This document shows, piece after piece, positions 6,091 to 7,230 of a stretch of 7,230 nucleotides of DNA; position 1 is the first letter of the stretch; each line of letters begins with the position of its first letter. The notes beneath the pieces were generated by a model that searched no databases, was not told the DNA's origin, and saw only the letters and a program-made list of their open reading frames with translations. The DNA comes from Acidobacteriota bacterium (lineage in GTDB: Bacteria; Acidobacteriota; JAAYUB01; JAMOQF01), in NCBI GenBank assembly GCA_027040585.1, contig JALULU010000282.1, positions 1 through 7,230 on the forward strand, read 5' to 3'. The translations under genes were made by a program, and so were the position numbers.

Positions 6091-7230
6091 CTTTTCTATA
6101 AAAATCAATAATTGACGCCCCCACCATATCTCCAAAAACATTGGTTGCTGTCCTGAACATATCTAAAAATCTATCAACAGCAATGATAAGACCAACACCC
6201 TCAATTGGAAGGTTAACTGCTTTTAAAATTATAGTCATCATCACAAGCCCAGCCATAGGAATTCCAGCAGAACCTATTGAAACAAGCAGCGAAGTAAATA
6301 CAATAATCATCTGCTTTGCAAATGACAGATGAATTCCATAAACCTGTGCTATAAAAATTACAGCAACACATTCATAGAGAGCCGTACCATTCATATTTAC
6401 AGTTGCTCCAAGTGGTAGAACAAAACTCGCTACTTCATTTGAAACACCCACATCTTCAACCATTGTTTTAATTGTAAGGGGCAGCGTAGCAGAAGAAGAG
6501 CTTGTAGAAAAAGCTGTTAATAATGGTGGAAGAAGAGTTTTTATAAATTTATACGGATTTTTTCTGGTAAATAAATAAAAAATAAGAGGAAGAGTTATAA
6601 AAAAATGGATTGAAATTCCAAGTAAAACAGTTAAAAAATAGTAAAATAGTGTCTTAAAAATCCCAACACCACTTTTTGCTACAATTGCATAGATCAGACC
6701 AAAAATTCCAATAGGGGCAAGTTTTATCACAAATTCTGTTATTTTAAGCATCAATTCATAAAAACTCTCAAACATATTTGAGAGGAATTTACTTTCACTC
6801 TCTCTAACCTTGGCCACAAAGAATCCCACTAAAATAGAGAAAAAAATTATTGGAAGCACTTCTCCTTTTGCAAAAGATTTAAAAATATTTTCTGGAATAA
6901 TCTTTAAAAGTATTTCCGTAAATTTAATTTTTCCCGGGGCAGAAAAATTAGAAATATTTTTAATGTTTAAAATATGTCTATGAAAATATCCAGGCTTTAT
7001 TAAATTTACAAGAAGTTGGCCGGTTAAAATAGCAATTAAACTGGATAAAATATAATATAAAAAGGTCTTTATCCCCAAATCAGAGAATCCACCACTTTTT
7101 GAAGCAGAAATCGTGCCTACCACAATTGAGGAAAAAATAAGCGGTACAATCAACATTTTCAATAATTTCAAAAAGACTTTACCTATAAATCCACCCACTA
7201 CTGAAGTTGAAGGAATAAATATTCCTAAGA
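6044..7230 (-). CDS. Sodium/proton:dicarboxylate (glutamate) symporter, DAACS family; N-terminus outside window
   Basis: The frame is open to the window edge: ten codons (LGIFIPSTSV) precede a GTG at 7196-7198 and continue without a stop, so that GTG is not the start. About 394 residues are visible. Hallmarks are the serine-rich SSSSATLP loop (SSSS at 6491-6502), GATVNMNGTALYE, GIPMAG, and transmembrane helix 8 with DRFLDMFRTATNVFGD. By alignment from memory to GltPh, D394, R397, T398, N401 and D405 are kept; the Arg fits an acidic amino acid or C4-dicarboxylate substrate. The NMDGT motif is NMNGT here, an Asp-to-Asn change at a sodium-site residue (codon at 6389-6391). It is an inner-membrane importer and is convergent with the archaemetzincin operon. 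The last residues, VPGTKFRKFRAP, and the TAA at 6044-6046 come from the repeat region, so the original C-terminus was probably altered. Confidence 0.93.
   Translation of the reverse strand, partial: LGIFIPSTSVVGGFIGKVFLKLLKMLIVPLIFSSIVVGTISASKSGGFSDLGIKTFLYYILSSLIAILTGQLLVNLIKPGYFHRHILNIKNISNFSAPGKIKFTEILLKIIPENIFKSFAKGEVLPIIFFSILVGFFVAKVRESESKFLSNMFESFYELMLKITEFVIKLAPIGIFGLIYAIVAKSGVGIFKTLFYYFLTVLLGISIHFFITLPLIFYLFTRKNPYKFIKTLLPPLLTAFSTSSSSATLPLTIKTMVEDVGVSNEVASFVLPLGATVNMNGTALYECVAVIFIAQVYGIHLSFAKQMIIVFTSLLVSIGSAGIPMAGLVMMTIILKAVNLPIEGVGLIIAVDRFLDMFRTATNVFGDMVGASIIDFYRKDKKVPGTKFRKFRAP

Noticed and set aside
6044..7198. GTG at 7196-7198 as the start of the symporter
   Set aside because: The frame stays open to the window edge and the residues there sit inside the conserved family sequence just before the KLLKMLIVPL helix, so the gene is truncated by the window.

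Overview
The window is AT-rich (by eye about one third G+C), and its genes favour A- and T-ending codons. It encodes an iron-sulfur/NrfD-type quinone module, a sensor kinase with two c-type heme motifs, and an NtrC-type sigma-54 activator. This suggests an anaerobic, Gram-negative-type respiratory bacterium, such as a low-GC member of Desulfobacterota or Deferribacterota. The lineage is a guess from gene content; nothing here fixes it.

Layout: (1) Positions 1-466 hold the possible tail of an unknown gene and two consecutive small membrane-protein genes. The second small gene has only 57 codons. The two proteins are paralogs: each has one N-terminal membrane helix, a basic stretch and a shared C-terminal VFAQDGG(E/K)PV motif. 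A hairpin terminator at 508-547 closes this unit. (2) A short AT-rich gap carries a weak candidate promoter. (3) Positions 628-6001 form a very tight five-gene plus-strand operon: a HybA-like four-cluster ferredoxin subunit with a C-terminal membrane helix, a HybB/NrfD-like ten-helix quinone-interacting subunit, a HAMP histidine kinase with CXXCH and CX4CH motifs in its extracytoplasmic domain, a REC-AAA+-Fis regulator, and an archaemetzincin zinc protease. Four of the five genes overlap a neighbour by 8-20 nt, and the kinase gene starts 1 nt after its predecessor. (4) Between this operon and the convergent next gene lie two exact copies of a 23-nt repeat containing GTGCCTGGCAC. (5) On the minus strand is a dicarboxylate/glutamate-type symporter whose N-terminus runs off the window. 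Its last residues and stop codon are made from the repeat.

Proposed logic (inference): the HybA/HybB pair moves electrons between an unidentified partner and the quinone pool, since no hydrogenase or molybdoenzyme catalytic subunit is present here. The co-transcribed kinase senses redox state or a heme ligand outside the cytoplasm. It signals to the sigma-54 activator, whose target promoters are not visible in the window. The role of the co-translated archaemetzincin is unknown and is the least expected part of the operon.
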